Assembly (NCBI GenBank): GCA_031415695.1
Contig: JANOSH010000047.1
Coordinates: 406,122 to 470,121, forward strand
Source of the DNA: JANOSH01 sp031415695
GTDB taxonomy: Bacteria; Actinomycetota; Acidimicrobiia; Acidimicrobiales; Ilumatobacteraceae
DNA length: 64,000 nucleotides
Direction of reading: 5' to 3'
Of the stretch, positions 17,420 through 25,549 are shown in pieces. Numbering within the stretch: position 1 is the first letter of the stretch; each line of letters opens with the position of its first letter. The notes under the pieces are model-generated. The model saw only the letters and a list, made by a program, of their open reading frames with translations. It ran no database searches and was not told where the DNA came from. Position numbers and translations under genes: made by a program.

Positions 17420-18385
17420 CTAGTGGCGCTTTCGTGTGGGTCGAACCGACACGGGAACGTGATCACGAGCCTTGTCGGCCATCCGGCAGAACCCGCAGAT
17501 TGGGAACCCGGCACCGGGGTCGACCGGTGCGGTCGTGGGCGCTGCGCAGTTGCTACACGGAACCATTTCGGGCCGGTCGGCGGCGGCAGCTTCTTGCACC
17601 AGCGGTGCAATTCGTGACTGAAAGCCCACATAGAAAGCCGCCTTGCTGCCGGGTGAACGCTGTTCGATGGCGTTGAGAGCATCTTTGTAGCCGAGGTGAC
17701 GATTTCCCACCGACATAGGACATTCGTCGACCTGGTAGTCGATGCCCGTCACCACGCAATAGGCCGCCATCTCGCGCTCGGTCAGGCGCACCAGTGGCTT
17801 CACCTTGCGAGGAAAACCATCGACGGCTTCAAGCACCGGTCGTTGGCGGGCCAAATAGTCGACATCCCAGTGCAAAACGTTGCCGAACAAAACGGCGGCC
17901 TCGTCGTCGAGATTGTGTCCGGTTGCGACAGCGTCGTACCTACCGTCGCGAGCCGCTTCATCGAAAAGATGACGCTTACTGGTTCCACACGCGGCGCACG
18001 GCACTTTGCGTACCGCCGCGGCAGCAGTAGGTACGTCGAAACCGTGTTCCGACGGCAAGTCGATGACTCGAAGTTTCAATCCTCGTGCCGTGGCGAACTC
18101 GTCGACAAAAACCCGCGACACGTCGGAGTATCCCTCGATGCCCAACCCGATGTACAAACCGTCGACGTCGTAGCCGAGTTCTCGAAGGATTGACCACGCA
18201 GCCAAACTGTCCTTGCCACCCGACACCGCCATGAGAACCCGATCACCCGGTTCGAGCATTCGGTAGTCCTTGATGGCCCGAATCACCTGATCATGACAGA
18301 ATTTGACGAAGTGCTCGGTGCAGAAATTGGCGTTGTGCCGAGGAAGATCGATGACTGCCGGCCCTCGGCAAACACGACACTTCAT
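17420..18385 (-). CDS. ttuA: TtuA-like tRNA 2-thiolation enzyme
   Basis: This is a PP-loop ATPase (321 residues) of the TtuA/Ncs6 group, which thiolates tRNA uridine using a protein-borne sulfur. SGGKDS (55-60) binds ATP. Cys130 and Cys133 in VPCAACGTSKR and Cys222 in DECPMS match the three [4Fe-4S] ligands known in Thermus TtuA. Both zinc fingers are present: N-terminal CRVC (3-6) with Cys22, and C-terminal CSNC (277-280) with CGFC (297-300). The start overlaps the ttuB-like stop (ATGA). The target position, probably U54, is inferred from the family and from trmI next door. Confidence 0.85.
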   Translation of the reverse strand: MKCRVCRGPAVIDLPRHNANFCTEHFVKFCHDQVIRAIKDYRMLEPGDRVLMAVSGGKDSLAAWSILRELGYDVDGLYIGLGIEGYSDVSRVFVDEFATARGLKLRVIDLPSEHGFDVPTAAAAVRKVPCAACGTSKRHLFDEAARDGRYDAVATGHNLDDEAAVLFGNVLHWDVDYLARQRPVLEAVDGFPRKVKPLVRLTEREMAAYCVVTGIDYQVDECPMSVGNRHLGYKDALNAIEQRSPGSKAAFYVGFQSRIAPLVQEAAAADRPEMVPCSNCAAPTTAPVDPGAGFPICGFCRMADKARDHVPVSVRPTRKRH

Positions 18386-18582
18386 AGTGCACCACCAGAA
18401 ATGACCGGACGAACTTCGACCTCGTCGTTAGCGTCGAGCAGCAAGTCGCCCGGAACAAGTTCGCCATTTCGAATGACTAGGAAGGACTCTCGGTTGAGGC
18501 CGAGTCGGGCGATAAGTGCCGACACGCGCATGGCACCAGCCATCTCGACTTCACGTCGAGGATTTCTCAGCAGAACCTTCAT
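18382..18582 (-). CDS. ThiS/MoaD-type sulfur-carrier protein (TtuB-like)
   Basis: The 66-residue beta-grasp protein should carry thiocarboxylate sulfur for the adjacent ttuA-like enzyme. It follows the ThiS/TtuB pattern (MKVLLRNPRREVEM, then LIARLGLNRESFLVIRNGEL, then LLLDANDEVEVRPVISGG). Unusually, two residues, Ala-Leu, follow the Gly63-Gly64 pair, so the diglycine is not the C-terminus. Either these are removed before activation or the carrier works differently. The start overlaps the preceding small gene by 4 bases. Confidence 0.8.
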   Translation of the reverse strand: MKVLLRNPRREVEMAGAMRVSALIARLGLNRESFLVIRNGELVPGDLLLDANDEVEVRPVISGGAL

Positions 18583-18791
18583 GACGAGCGACGCTTCTTA
18601 GATGATCGTGCGGAGATAATGAGATCCTCACCGGGCTTGAGTTGTACCGAGTGGTACTCGGCCTTGGGCGCACCAGAACTCTTCAGCTTGCGAAACAGCC
18701 ACGACGTCACGGCCACGACCAACCACAGTCGGTTACCGCCAAGCACACCTCGAATCGTGGCCGCACGGCGAAGCCTCTTCGACAATCCCAT
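18579..18791 (-). CDS. Small basic membrane-associated protein
   Basis: This 70-residue protein of unknown function has a basic N-terminus (LSKRLRRAA), one weak membrane segment (NRLWLVVAVTSWLF) and a very basic Ser/Lys/Arg C-terminus. It is coupled on both sides: TAATG with the gene before, ATGA with the sulfur carrier after. That points to membership of the tRNA-thiolation operon. The basic tails could contact RNA or the membrane surface; this is speculation. Confidence 0.65.
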   Translation of the reverse strand: MGLSKRLRRAATIRGVLGGNRLWLVVAVTSWLFRKLKSSGAPKAEYHSVQLKPGEDLIISARSSKKRRSS

Positions 18792-18997
18792 TACGATCGA
18801 CGAATCTCGACCAGCGTGGTCTTGCGTCTTCCACTGCGACGCCCAAAAAGGTACGCCAGGATAAGCAACACCAAACCAATACCGCCGGCAATGGCCACCA
18901 CCTGTTGTTTACGATCCGCTACTTCACTTTTGACACCACCTTGCAGGGTGCGGATCTTGGACTCAATATCGTTCAGGGAGATGCGCTCGGAACTCAC
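18791..18997 (-). CDS. Small single-span membrane protein
   Basis: This 68-residue hypothetical protein has a charged N-terminal helix (about 1-32, possibly coiled), one strong membrane span (VVAIAGGIGLVLLILAYLFG) and a basic tail (RRSGRRKTT). It starts at a GTG. Its stop is shared with the next start as TAATG. It is the second of three tiny membrane proteins upstream of the sulfur-carrier gene. Confidence 0.65.
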   Translation of the reverse strand: MSSERISLNDIESKIRTLQGGVKSEVADRKQQVVAIAGGIGLVLLILAYLFGRRSGRRKTTLVEIRRS

Positions 18998-19024
18998 CTT
19001 CAGAGCCTAACCCTCGCGGTTGGC

Positions 19025-19324
19025 TTACGAACTCTTCGCCCTGGCTCGCGACACCGCGAGACCTGCGACAAGCAGACCAGCAACCACCGTCAGCAGATAG
19101 GGTGCCCACGACATAGCCCCATGCATGTAGTACTGCAGGAAGCGAAGCAGTGCAAGCATTCCAAGCAGCGTTCCGATACCAAGCGAGACGGCGCCGATGG
19201 TGCCGTACGCCACGTAACGACCAATACTTTTGAGCGGGTCGATCGTTTCCTGCTTGACGTACGCCTTCGCGGTTTGAACGATGTCACCGACGGGGTCGCC
19301 GCCTCGTCGAAGGGGATTTGCCAC
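19025..19324 (-). CDS. Two-span membrane protein, holin-like/DUF1469-like
   Basis: The 99-residue protein has an amphipathic N-terminal third, two membrane spans (around 38-62 and 72-92) and a short basic tail. The arrangement resembles actinobacterial phage-holin-superfamily/DUF1469-like proteins, but there is no decisive motif. It starts at a GTG and heads a run of same-strand genes leading to ttuA and trmI, 27 bases from the next gene. Confidence 0.6.
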   Translation of the reverse strand: MANPLRRGGDPVGDIVQTAKAYVKQETIDPLKSIGRYVAYGTIGAVSLGIGTLLGMLALLRFLQYYMHGAMSWAPYLLTVVAGLLVAGLAVSRARAKSS

Positions 19325-19366
19325 ACCCCTACTCTTACACGCGCGACACGCTGTCTGCCTCCACCG

Positions 19367-19978
19367 CTACATTTCGAGGGCGAGAATCTCGCCGTAGCCG
19401 TCGAGTAGAACCCCCAACTGGGCTAGCCGATCGAGCGGGCCGGCAGCTTTCAAGAGGCGTTGCTGGTCGGGTGTCGCCAACGGCGCGACCGCGGCCATGG
19501 CATATGACGCTGCTAACGGGTCGTCGGGCAACTCGACGGTGGCAGGCGCAACATCGTGCCCGGCACGCCCGGCTCGGTCCAGAACTCGTCTCAACTTCTC
19601 GGCCGTCTGCGCCGCCGCCACCTCAAGAACCGACAGCTCGCTGTACTCGTCGGGCCACTCCTCGACGTCAGCTCGAGGAAACGGGTTGTCGGGAAGCCAA
19701 GCAGTCACCCGGATGCGTTGCACGCCAATGGTTTCGAGTGCATAGCGACCGTCAGGAAACCGGCCAGCTCCGATGATTTTGGCCACGGTACCCACCGTAG
19801 AGCGCTCGTCGCCGCCACCGACCTCGTAGCCACGTTCGATCAACACAACACCAAATCGCTGGTCTCCGGCAAGGCACTGCTCGGCCAAGGCTCTAAAGCG
19901 AGGCTCGAAAATGTGTAGCGGCAAGATAGACCCCGGGTAGAGGACCAGGCCGAGTGGGAACATCGCCATAACTGCCAT
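19367..19978 (-). CDS. LON substrate-binding domain protein
   Basis: This 203-residue stand-alone protein matches the N-terminal substrate-recognition domain of Lon protease. It begins MFPLGLVLYPGSILPLHIFE with FEPRFRAL, then VGTVAKI and the GIQRIRV-like strand, followed by a helical part. It has no AAA or peptidase domain. Such proteins are common in actinobacteria with no settled role. Internal ATGs at 19969 and 19963 are possible starts. Its start is 3 bases after the dacB stop. Confidence 0.85.
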   Translation of the reverse strand: MAVMAMFPLGLVLYPGSILPLHIFEPRFRALAEQCLAGDQRFGVVLIERGYEVGGGDERSTVGTVAKIIGAGRFPDGRYALETIGVQRIRVTAWLPDNPFPRADVEEWPDEYSELSVLEVAAAQTAEKLRRVLDRAGRAGHDVAPATVELPDDPLAASYAMAAVAPLATPDQQRLLKAAGPLDRLAQLGVLLDGYGEILALEM

Positions 19979-19981
19979 GCA

Positions 19982-21418
19982 TCAACCTCGTGCGACGACT
20001 GGACCAAAAGCGGCCAGATCCACCGGTGTTGGATACACGACCATCGCATCTCCTAGCCGCAACCACAAGGCCGCGAAACGTTGAGCGGCGTCGGGAGCAT
20101 TGAGCACCACGGCAAAGGACACCGCTCGCCCGTCGTCGGTCCGGACGAACCCCACAAGTGCCTTCACGGTTTCGGACAACAGTGTGCCCGTCTTGGCCGC
20201 AAGCCGCTCACGCGCAACCGGCCCAAACGCCACGTCGGCAAGCGTGCCAGGCCGACCAGGACGAGGTAGGCCGGCTGCGAGATCGCTCGCCGGTCCAACA
20301 TGCTCCAGTACTCCAGCAAGCGTTCGACAGGTCGACCTATTGCTCGCATCAAGGCCCGAACCGTCGACCACTACTGTTCCGGCCGTCGGCACACCCCACG
20401 CCGTAAGCGTCTCGGCAATGACAGCGTTACCCCCGGCTCGCGAGCCTGGCAGTGACCGCTTCGCACCGAGCTCACGGTGAACCATCTCAGCTGAGTCGTT
20501 GTCGCTTCGCGTAAGCGTTTCGGCGAGCACCTCTCGCAGCGGCGCCGACTTGATGCTTGCGAGCACCGTGTCGGTTGGTTGCGCGCTCCCCCGCACGACA
20601 CCTCCGCCAACGCGTATCCCCTCGGCTAGGAACTGGGTCTTAATGACCTCACCCGCCGACAATCCGGGATCAGTTGCGTAGCCGCGCCCTCCACCACCGA
20701 TTTGGCTGTCGTCGATGACTAAGGCACCGATGGGAGTCACCTGGCCAGGTGCCCATGTCGCCACCCGCCGTTCGGCATCGAATCTCGAGTCGTCAACGAC
20801 GATGCGACCACCAATCGAGGTGATTCCGGCTGCCCGAACCGAGGCCACCAAATCTTCGACGTTCGTAAACGGCGTCGGCGCATAATGCATCATGGCCTCG
20901 CTGTTGGTGCGGTATTTCGCCGTCGAAAGTAGTGGGTCTCCGGAGCCGAGCACTGTGAGGTCACCGATCACTGTTCCTTGTGACACAACACCAAGAAGTT
21001 TGGTTTCGAAGCGGAATTCACTACCCAACACCTCGAGCGCCACCGCAGCGGTAATGATCTTCTGGCTCGACGCCGGCACAACTGCGCTGTCGGGCGAGAC
21101 AGCGGCAACAACCCGGCCGTCGGCCACAGCGAACAGGCAACTGCCTTGCGGAATGGCAGTTGCCACCTGGGCGAGTTGCTCGGTGACCTGCGATGTCGAC
21201 AGTAGCGAGGTGATCTGTTGCGGTGAACGACGCAACGACAAAATCGGTGTCGATAGAGGTGTTGGCAGCCGGGAGGAACTCGCCAGCGAGCGCGGAATCG
21301 CCCGACTCGACACCTCATCGAGCTTCCAGGCGCCGACAGTCAGGGCAGTGCCGACCGTGGCCGCTACAAGCGCGCCCACCGGTCTCAGAGCATGCCCCGA
21401 GCGCGCTGGTCGGACCAA
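19982..21418 (-). CDS. dacB: D-alanyl-D-alanine carboxypeptidase/endopeptidase (PBP4 family)
   Basis: This 478-residue exported class C penicillin-binding protein trims or cleaves peptidoglycan peptides. An N-terminal hydrophobic segment acts as signal or anchor. The three active-site motifs are present: SxxK in PASSQK (Ser117, Lys120), SDN in LTRSDNDSAEM, and KTG in LAAKTGTLL. A domain inserted between the first two motifs, characteristic of PBP4, is also present. The start is a TTG with no Shine-Dalgarno; no ATG lies near the signal segment. Confidence 0.9.
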   Translation of the reverse strand: MVRPARSGHALRPVGALVAATVGTALTVGAWKLDEVSSRAIPRSLASSSRLPTPLSTPILSLRRSPQQITSLLSTSQVTEQLAQVATAIPQGSCLFAVADGRVVAAVSPDSAVVPASSQKIITAAVALEVLGSEFRFETKLLGVVSQGTVIGDLTVLGSGDPLLSTAKYRTNSEAMMHYAPTPFTNVEDLVASVRAAGITSIGGRIVVDDSRFDAERRVATWAPGQVTPIGALVIDDSQIGGGGRGYATDPGLSAGEVIKTQFLAEGIRVGGGVVRGSAQPTDTVLASIKSAPLREVLAETLTRSDNDSAEMVHRELGAKRSLPGSRAGGNAVIAETLTAWGVPTAGTVVVDGSGLDASNRSTCRTLAGVLEHVGPASDLAAGLPRPGRPGTLADVAFGPVARERLAAKTGTLLSETVKALVGFVRTDDGRAVSFAVVLNAPDAAQRFAALWLRLGDAMVVYPTPVDLAAFGPVVARG

Positions 21419-21439
21419 GGTACTGACAACGTCACGGTG

Positions 21440-21898
21440 TCAGGGTACCCGCGAAACGAGCTTGTACACCGGCTGCCCGGTGGCGATCACCCGTCCAGAC
21501 TGCGCGCCTCGGACCTCGACATCACAAAAGAGCATCGACCGGCCGCGTTGGGATACCCACCCCTCGGCGATGGCATCTTCACCCCGTAATGCGCTGCGGT
21601 ACTGCACCGACAACGTGATGGTCGAAAACCCAACTTCCTCGTCGTACCCACCGCCAATCGCTGGCACCACCACCGAATCAATCAGCGACGCGATTGCACC
21701 ACCATGAGCAACGCCGGCGGGCTGGGAAATCTCGACTCGCCAGGCAAGTCGCATCCGACAGTAATCAATTCGTACGTCCTCGACGACAAGCCCCACAAGT
21801 GCGGGAAAATAGGTGATCGGCCACTTCCCAAACCCTGCCCACTTTTCGGCTCGGCTGGGCGGGAGCGCAAGGTATCGGTCGGATCGTCCATATGCCAT
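21440..21898 (-). CDS. PaaI-type hotdog-fold thioesterase
   Basis: The 152-residue protein is likely an acyl-CoA thioesterase. The hotdog signature is clear: a conserved AHGGAIASLIDS helix whose His-Gly-Gly lies at the active site, then TITLSVQYRSAL and a closing VEVRGAQSGRVIATGQPVYKL strand. The substrate is unknown. It lies 21 bases upstream of dacB on the same strand and is divergent from the hypothetical gene at 21958. Confidence 0.85.
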   Translation of the reverse strand: MAYGRSDRYLALPPSRAEKWAGFGKWPITYFPALVGLVVEDVRIDYCRMRLAWRVEISQPAGVAHGGAIASLIDSVVVPAIGGGYDEEVGFSTITLSVQYRSALRGEDAIAEGWVSQRGRSMLFCDVEVRGAQSGRVIATGQPVYKLVSRVP

Positions 21899-21942
21899 CG
21901 TGACAACGTAGGCGAGGTCCGCTGTGCTCTGCGAGCTGCTGC

Positions 21943-21948
21943 TACCGT
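21943..21948 (+). promoter_or_regulatory. Candidate -10 element, gene at 21958
   Basis: TACCGT on the plus strand, 9 bases before the ATG at 21958, in the 59-base divergent gap. Confidence 0.35.
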
Positions 21949-21957
21949 CTCACTTGT

Positions 21958-22365
21958 ATGCAAATTGTCTCCGCACTCTTCGTCGATGAGTTCAACATGC
22001 GCCAGGCTCCCGGGCCATCCACACGTATCGACCTCACTGGCGTGATGTTTTCGCAGGCCGCCCCTTCACCAGTGCCTGTGACCCTTACACCGCACCTGAT
22101 CGGCCTCATCTGGTGCGCTGTCGACGAACCTGGCCAAGGGATCTTTGAAGTCGTGTTCCGGCGCGGACCTCAGCCCGATAGCGAGCAGTTTGCCCGAAAT
22201 GTCAGCCCTTTCACTGTCGAGCCGGGTAAGTTCACGTACCGGTTAGTGCGGGGTGAACTCGAGTTCACCCAGTACGAACAAATTTTCGCTCACTGTCGAA
22301 TCGGTCAGGGACCTTGGCATCTTGTGCCATTCACGCTGCTGCCGCCGGTCGCACCTCCGGCCTAG
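21958..22365 (+). CDS. Hypothetical protein, DUF6941-like
   Basis: This 135-residue soluble protein has no known function. The pattern (an ASVDEFNMR-like opening, a TGV turn, TLTPHLIGLIW, then a FEVVFRRG strand and a LEFTQYEQIFAHCRIG segment) recalls the DUF6941 group of small beta-rich proteins, but the match is by eye and weak. It ends 3 bases before the FIST-domain gene, so the two are probably co-expressed. Confidence 0.6.
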   Translation: MQIVSALFVDEFNMRQAPGPSTRIDLTGVMFSQAAPSPVPVTLTPHLIGLIWCAVDEPGQGIFEVVFRRGPQPDSEQFARNVSPFTVEPGKFTYRLVRGELEFTQYEQIFAHCRIGQGPWHLVPFTLLPPVAPPA

Positions 22366-22368
22366 CGC

Positions 22369-23532
22369 ATGCCGTTTGCCAGCGCTCTGTCGGTTCACCC
22401 GGTGGCGACTACGGCTGCCGGAGAGGTAATCGGCCAGGTCCTCGACGCCGTTGGGCCACGACCGGACCTAGCAATTTTGTTTGTCACGGCACCGGTTGTT
22501 GGTGCGTTTTCTGATCTGTGCGCGACAGTCCGAACACTCGTGGAGCCCAGCATGTTCTTGGGGGTTACAGCCTCGGGCGTGTTGTGCGATGGCGTCGGCG
22601 TCGAAGACCAAGCGGCCGTGGTTCTCTGGACGGCGCGGTTCGACAAACCAATTGCGTCGTTCGGGTTTCATCTGCGCGCACGTGGCGTCGACAGCGTCGA
22701 TGGATTAGGCGCGCTGGTCGAGTCGCTTTCAACCGACCAGGACACTTGGCTGCTCGTGTTCGCCGACCCCTACTCGTTCCCGATCGATAGCTTTTTCAGT
22801 CAACTCTGCGATATTCGACCCAGAACTCGAGTGATCGGAGGTCTGGCGTCTGCCGCCCGTGGCCCGGGAGGTAATCGGCTTGCTCTCGGCGACCTCATCG
22901 TCGATAGCGGAGCGCTTGCAGTTCCAATCGCGTTTCCGTCTGCCACCGTCGTGGCCCATGGCTGCCGGCCAATTGGTACGCCGTGGATGGTCACGAGAAG
23001 CGAGCGAAATGTGGTGTACGAGCTCGGCGGGCAACCTGCGCTCGACCGTCTCATGGCGGTGGTCGACGGGCTGAATCCTGACGACCGGATCCTGGCCTCC
23101 CGCGGTTTGCACTGCGGCATTGTCGTCAACGAGCATCAGCTCGACTTTGCCCGCGGAGATTTCCTCATTCGAGCGGTGCTCGGGGCCGACAAGACAAATG
23201 GTGCCGTAGCGCTCGGAGCCGAGGTCGCAGTAGGGTCCACTGTCCAGTTCCAAGTACGTGATCCGGCGACCGCCGGTGATGATCTGGCCGAGCAACTGCT
23301 GGGAAGGTCGGCCGACGGTGTCCTGGTGTTCACGTGTACCGGGCGCGGCTCGGCAATGTTCGGTAACCCGCATCACGACGCCGTCATCATCGACGACGTG
23401 CTTCAGTGTGCTGGCCCTCGCCGACCATCGGTGGCGGGAATGTTCAGCGCCGGAGAATTTGGTCCAGTGGGCCAACGCAACGCTCTCCATGGCTTCACCG
23501 CGTCTCTGGCGCTCTTCAACGACAGTCCCTAA
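22369..23532 (+). CDS. FIST domain protein
   Basis: The 387-residue protein consists of a FIST N-terminal domain (about 25-190) and a FIST C-terminal domain (about 210-385). The latter carries the signature CTGRGSAMFG and AGMFSAGEFGPVGQRNALHGFTAS. FIST domains are thought to be small-ligand sensors and are usually fused to kinases, cyclases or MCP modules. Here there is no output domain. The upstream DUF6941-like gene is the only evident partner. Confidence 0.9.
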   Translation: MPFASALSVHPVATTAAGEVIGQVLDAVGPRPDLAILFVTAPVVGAFSDLCATVRTLVEPSMFLGVTASGVLCDGVGVEDQAAVVLWTARFDKPIASFGFHLRARGVDSVDGLGALVESLSTDQDTWLLVFADPYSFPIDSFFSQLCDIRPRTRVIGGLASAARGPGGNRLALGDLIVDSGALAVPIAFPSATVVAHGCRPIGTPWMVTRSERNVVYELGGQPALDRLMAVVDGLNPDDRILASRGLHCGIVVNEHQLDFARGDFLIRAVLGADKTNGAVALGAEVAVGSTVQFQVRDPATAGDDLAEQLLGRSADGVLVFTCTGRGSAMFGNPHHDAVIIDDVLQCAGPRRPSVAGMFSAGEFGPVGQRNALHGFTASLALFNDSP

Positions 23533-23569
23533 TCGCCGAGTAGCAACAGTGACCTGGCTGTTGGCCCGC

Positions 23570-23575
23570 TACCGT
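23570..23575 (+). promoter_or_regulatory. Candidate -10 element, tkt
   Basis: TACCGT on the plus strand, 10 bases before the ATG at 23586. GAGGG at 23576-23580 could serve as a Shine-Dalgarno for the same start. Confidence 0.35.
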
Positions 23576-23585
23576 GAGGGACCGT

Positions 23586-25538
23586 ATGAACCCAAAGCAT
23601 GAGCACAAGATCATTAGCGTTATTCGTGGGCTGTCACTCGACGGACCGCTAGCCGCAAAATCAGGCCATCAGGGCACCGCGTTGGCATTGGCTCCTCTCG
23701 CCGCCGTGCTGTTCGGTCGGGTGATGAAGCACGACCCAGCCGACCCGCACTGGGTGGATCGAGACCGCTTCGTTTTGTCGAATGGTCACGCTTCGATCCT
23801 GTTGTACTCGACGCTGCACGTCAGCGGATACGACGTATCCATCAAAGATTTGAAAGCGTTCCGCCAGTGGGGGTCTCGTACCCCTGGCCATCCCGAGGTG
23901 CATCACACCGATGGTATCGAGGTAACGACTGGCCCTCTCGGTCAGGGCCTCGCAAACGCCGTCGGGTTCGCCCTTGCCGAGCAGCAGCTACGTACCCGAT
24001 TTGGTGACAAGGTAATGAACCACCACACCTGGGTCGTTGCTGGCGACGGCTGCCTGATGGAAGGCATCAGCCACGAGGCCGCATCTCTTGCCGGACACCT
24101 GGGCTTGGGCCATCTCAATGTCATTTTCGACGACAACGGCATCACGATCGATGGACACACCACATTGTCGTGTTCCGACGATGCAGCCGCCCGCTTTAGC
24201 GCCTACGGCTGGCATGTTGAGCGTGCCGGGGCCGTCGCCGATGACCCCGCAGCAATCGAGGCCGCGCTGCTTCGGGCAAAAGCCGTCACCGATCGCCCAT
24301 CGCTGCTCATCCTGGAAAGCCGAATCGGTTTTCCGTCACCGACCTGGACCGACCGCCACGAGGCTCACGGCAACCCATTCACGGCCGCCGACGTTGCTGC
24401 AACTAAAGCACTTCTCGGCCTGCCGAGTGATGCAATGTTCTTCGCTCCGGCCGACCTTGTCGACCCGTTCCGGCTAGCCGTCGCCAAACGTGGCGCAACA
24501 GCACGGGCGGCCTGGCAGAAGCGGTTCGACAGTTGGAAGGGTGACAAAGCCGCCTGGAACGTCGCTTGGGGCGACGCTCCCAAGGGTTGGGCCAAGGCAC
24601 TCCCTCGTACTGCCGCAGGAACAATGGTCGCCACCAGATCGGCCTTGCAGAACGCTATTCAAGCTACCGCAGACGCTTTGCCCGGGCTCATGTGCGGGTC
24701 CGCTGACCTCACCGGCAACAACGGGGTGAAGGTCGCCGGCGCTACTGCGCTGTCACGAGCCGAGCCCGGTGGTACACAGGTGTATTTCGGTATCCGCGAG
24801 CACGCCATGGGTGCGGCCATCAACGGTATGGCGTTGCATGGCGGCGTGCGCCCCATTGGTGCGACATTCTTTGTTTTCAGTGATTACCTGCGTCCAAGCT
24901 TGCGACTCGCGGCCGTGTCCCAAGCCCAAGCAATCTACGTGTTCAGCCACGATTCCGTTGGCGTGGGAGAGGACGGTCCGACCCATCAGCCCGTCGAGCA
25001 GCTCATGTCAATCCGGCTTATTCCCGGGCTGCAGGTCATTCGGCCAGCCGATGCCAACGAAACGTCGGAGGCGTGGCGCGTTGCAATCGAGCACGACGGG
25101 CCCACCGCCATCATCTTGTCTCGCCAAGCGATTCGGGTAGTCACCGACGGCTCGGCGGTTGAGGCCGGTGCTGGCGTCGTGGTGCCTACGGCGAAACCCG
25201 ATCTCATTGTCGTAGCCTCGGGCAGCGAGGTTGCGCTCTGCGTCGAAGCGGTCGATGCCCTTGCGGCAAAAGGCATTCGAGCACGCGTTGTTTCGATGCC
25301 ATCATGGGATCGGTTCGAATCGCAACCGGCAGCAGTGCGGCGCAAGGTATTCCCTGCGGGTATTCCCGTCCTGTCGGTCGAGGCGGGCACAACGCTCGGC
25401 TGGGAACGATACGCCGACGCGTCCATCGGTGTCGATCGTTTCGGAGCGAGTGCCCCGGGCGACGTCGTGCTTCAAAAACTCGGGATCAACGTCGACAACA
25501 TTGTCCGTACGAGCACCAAGCTGCTTGCGTCTCGATAA
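23586..25538 (+). CDS. tkt: Transketolase
   Basis: This thiamin-diphosphate enzyme (650 residues) moves two-carbon units in the pentose phosphate pathway. It shows SGHQGTALALAP, the RDRFVLSNGHAS segment, the TPP motif GDGCLMEGISHEA with a downstream DDNGITIDG, and FFVFSDYLRPSLR in the pyrimidine domain. The ATG at 23586 was chosen over a GTG at 23574, because the GTG would lie inside the -10/ribosome-site region. It is followed 11 bases later by transaldolase, the matching pathway partner. Confidence 0.95.
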   Translation: MNPKHEHKIISVIRGLSLDGPLAAKSGHQGTALALAPLAAVLFGRVMKHDPADPHWVDRDRFVLSNGHASILLYSTLHVSGYDVSIKDLKAFRQWGSRTPGHPEVHHTDGIEVTTGPLGQGLANAVGFALAEQQLRTRFGDKVMNHHTWVVAGDGCLMEGISHEAASLAGHLGLGHLNVIFDDNGITIDGHTTLSCSDDAAARFSAYGWHVERAGAVADDPAAIEAALLRAKAVTDRPSLLILESRIGFPSPTWTDRHEAHGNPFTAADVAATKALLGLPSDAMFFAPADLVDPFRLAVAKRGATARAAWQKRFDSWKGDKAAWNVAWGDAPKGWAKALPRTAAGTMVATRSALQNAIQATADALPGLMCGSADLTGNNGVKVAGATALSRAEPGGTQVYFGIREHAMGAAINGMALHGGVRPIGATFFVFSDYLRPSLRLAAVSQAQAIYVFSHDSVGVGEDGPTHQPVEQLMSIRLIPGLQVIRPADANETSEAWRVAIEHDGPTAIILSRQAIRVVTDGSAVEAGAGVVVPTAKPDLIVVASGSEVALCVEAVDALAAKGIRARVVSMPSWDRFESQPAAVRRKVFPAGIPVLSVEAGTTLGWERYADASIGVDRFGASAPGDVVLQKLGINVDNIVRTSTKLLASR

Positions 25539-25549
25539 GACTGGTCCCC

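Noticed and set aside
25304..25549. Longer transaldolase start
   Set aside because: The upstream frame lies inside transketolase and does not resemble a transaldolase N-terminus.
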